Assembly: GCA_900752095.1 (NCBI GenBank)
Contig: CAADUD010000032.1
Location: forward strand, 1-5,340
Source: Clostridia bacterium
Lineage (GTDB): Bacteria; Bacillota; Clostridia; TANB77; CAG-508
DNA: 5,340 nucleotides
Direction of reading: 5' to 3'
Part shown: positions 4,908 to 5,340 of the stretch, piece after piece
Layout: each line of letters starts with the position of its first letter
Numbering within the stretch: the first letter of the stretch is position 1
Program-made: the position numbers and the translations under genes
The notes under the pieces: generated by a model
What the model was told of the DNA's origin: nothing
The model's database searches: none
Seen by the model: only the letters and a program-made list of their open reading frames with translations

Positions 4908-5340
4908 ATGGAAGAAACACAAGAAAAAAGTAGGGTAAGTAGTATTAGTAGTAAAAAACGAAAACCAGTAAGTGGAATTACCAGAAACAAAATAATACTA
5001 CGAAAAAAACAAAATACAGGTATAACCTTAATAGCATTAGTAGTAACCATAGTGGTTTTACTAATTTTAGCGGGGGTAACCATAAATTTACTCTTTAATT
5101 CAGATGGAATTATATTCTCAGCACAAAATAGTAAAGAACAACGAGAAATAGCAGAAATAAGAGAAAAAATGGAACTAGCCAAAATGCCAGTACATGTAGC
5201 AGGTCTAGGAAAATATGATGTAGGGAAATATTGGAAACAACTAGAAAGTGAGCAAATTATAGCAGACCAAACAATAGATGTAATCCCAACAGGAGAAGGA
5301 ACCTATGAAGTAACAACCGTGCCAGGCTATGTGTTTGAAG
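4908..5340 (+). CDS. Type IV pilin-like (prepilin N-terminal motif) protein, 3'-truncated
   Basis: The frame stays open to the window end, giving 144 residues. A long basic leader (1-38, rich in Lys, Arg and Ser) ends in KKQNTG. The segment ITLIALVVTIVVLLILAGVTINLLF (39-63) follows and has the form of a prepilin-peptidase substrate: Gly-1, hydrophobic +1, then one helix. The usual Glu at +5 is Ala (ITLIA). After it come an amphipathic stretch, NSKEQREIAEIREKMELAK, and the start of a globular domain. Variants of this kind are common in Clostridia; their exact role is mostly unknown, and surface or secretion pseudopilins are plausible. GAGGAGG at 4890-4896 supports the ATG at 4908 with 11 nt spacing. 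The in-frame ATG at 4878 lacks a ribosome-binding site. Codon choice (ATA over ATT for Ile; CTA, ACC) differs from the spoIIIA genes. Confidence 0.85.
   Translation, partial: MEETQEKSRVSSISSKKRKPVSGITRNKIILRKKQNTGITLIALVVTIVVLLILAGVTINLLFNSDGIIFSAQNSKEQREIAEIREKMELAKMPVHVAGLGKYDVGKYWKQLESEQIIADQTIDVIPTGEGTYEVTTVPGYVFE

Overview
The window is most of a spoIIIA sporulation operon, read left to right on the + strand, from a very AT-rich, endospore-forming Firmicute, most likely of the Clostridia. The evidence is gene order and protein similarity: seven consecutive genes match SpoIIIAB, AC, AD, AE, AF, AG and AH in the canonical order. spoIIIAA and the 5' end of spoIIIAB lie before the window, and so does the expected operon promoter (known to be sigma-E dependent in Bacillus subtilis). 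Nothing in the sequence allows a species call.

Layout: spoIIIAB (1-411, 5' end missing), spoIIIAC (500-694), spoIIIAD (742-1140), spoIIIAE (1245-2411), spoIIIAF (2460-3134), spoIIIAG (3153-3774, interrupted by a +1 frameshift near 3543) and spoIIIAH (3918-4616). A 291-bp AT-rich gap follows. It holds a consensus sigma-A type promoter (TTGACA, 18 bp, TATAAT; 4704-4733) whose -35 box lies inside an inverted repeat. After the gap comes a separate gene (4908 to the window end) for a type IV pilin-like protein that runs off the right edge.

In the known system, the mother-cell SpoIIIA proteins assemble with forespore SpoIIQ into a secretion- or feeding-tube-like complex across the two membranes around the engulfed forespore. 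AG and AH carry ring-building domains, AB, AC, AD, AE and AF are membrane or export-platform components, and AA is the ATPase. The pilin-like gene has its own promoter and a different codon preference (ATA, CTA and ACC favoured), so it looks like a separate transcription unit.

Three observations deserve attention. First, spoIIIAG is split by one extra base. Second, spoIIIAE, spoIIIAF and spoIIIAH each have a strong Shine-Dalgarno sequence too far upstream of the start codon, with an inverted repeat in between. The clearest case is spoIIIAF: looping out a 10-bp perfect stem leaves 11 nt between the Shine-Dalgarno and the start predicted by homology. Third, the pilin-gene promoter overlaps a dyad that could be an operator. 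No mobile element, CRISPR array, tRNA or rRNA was seen.
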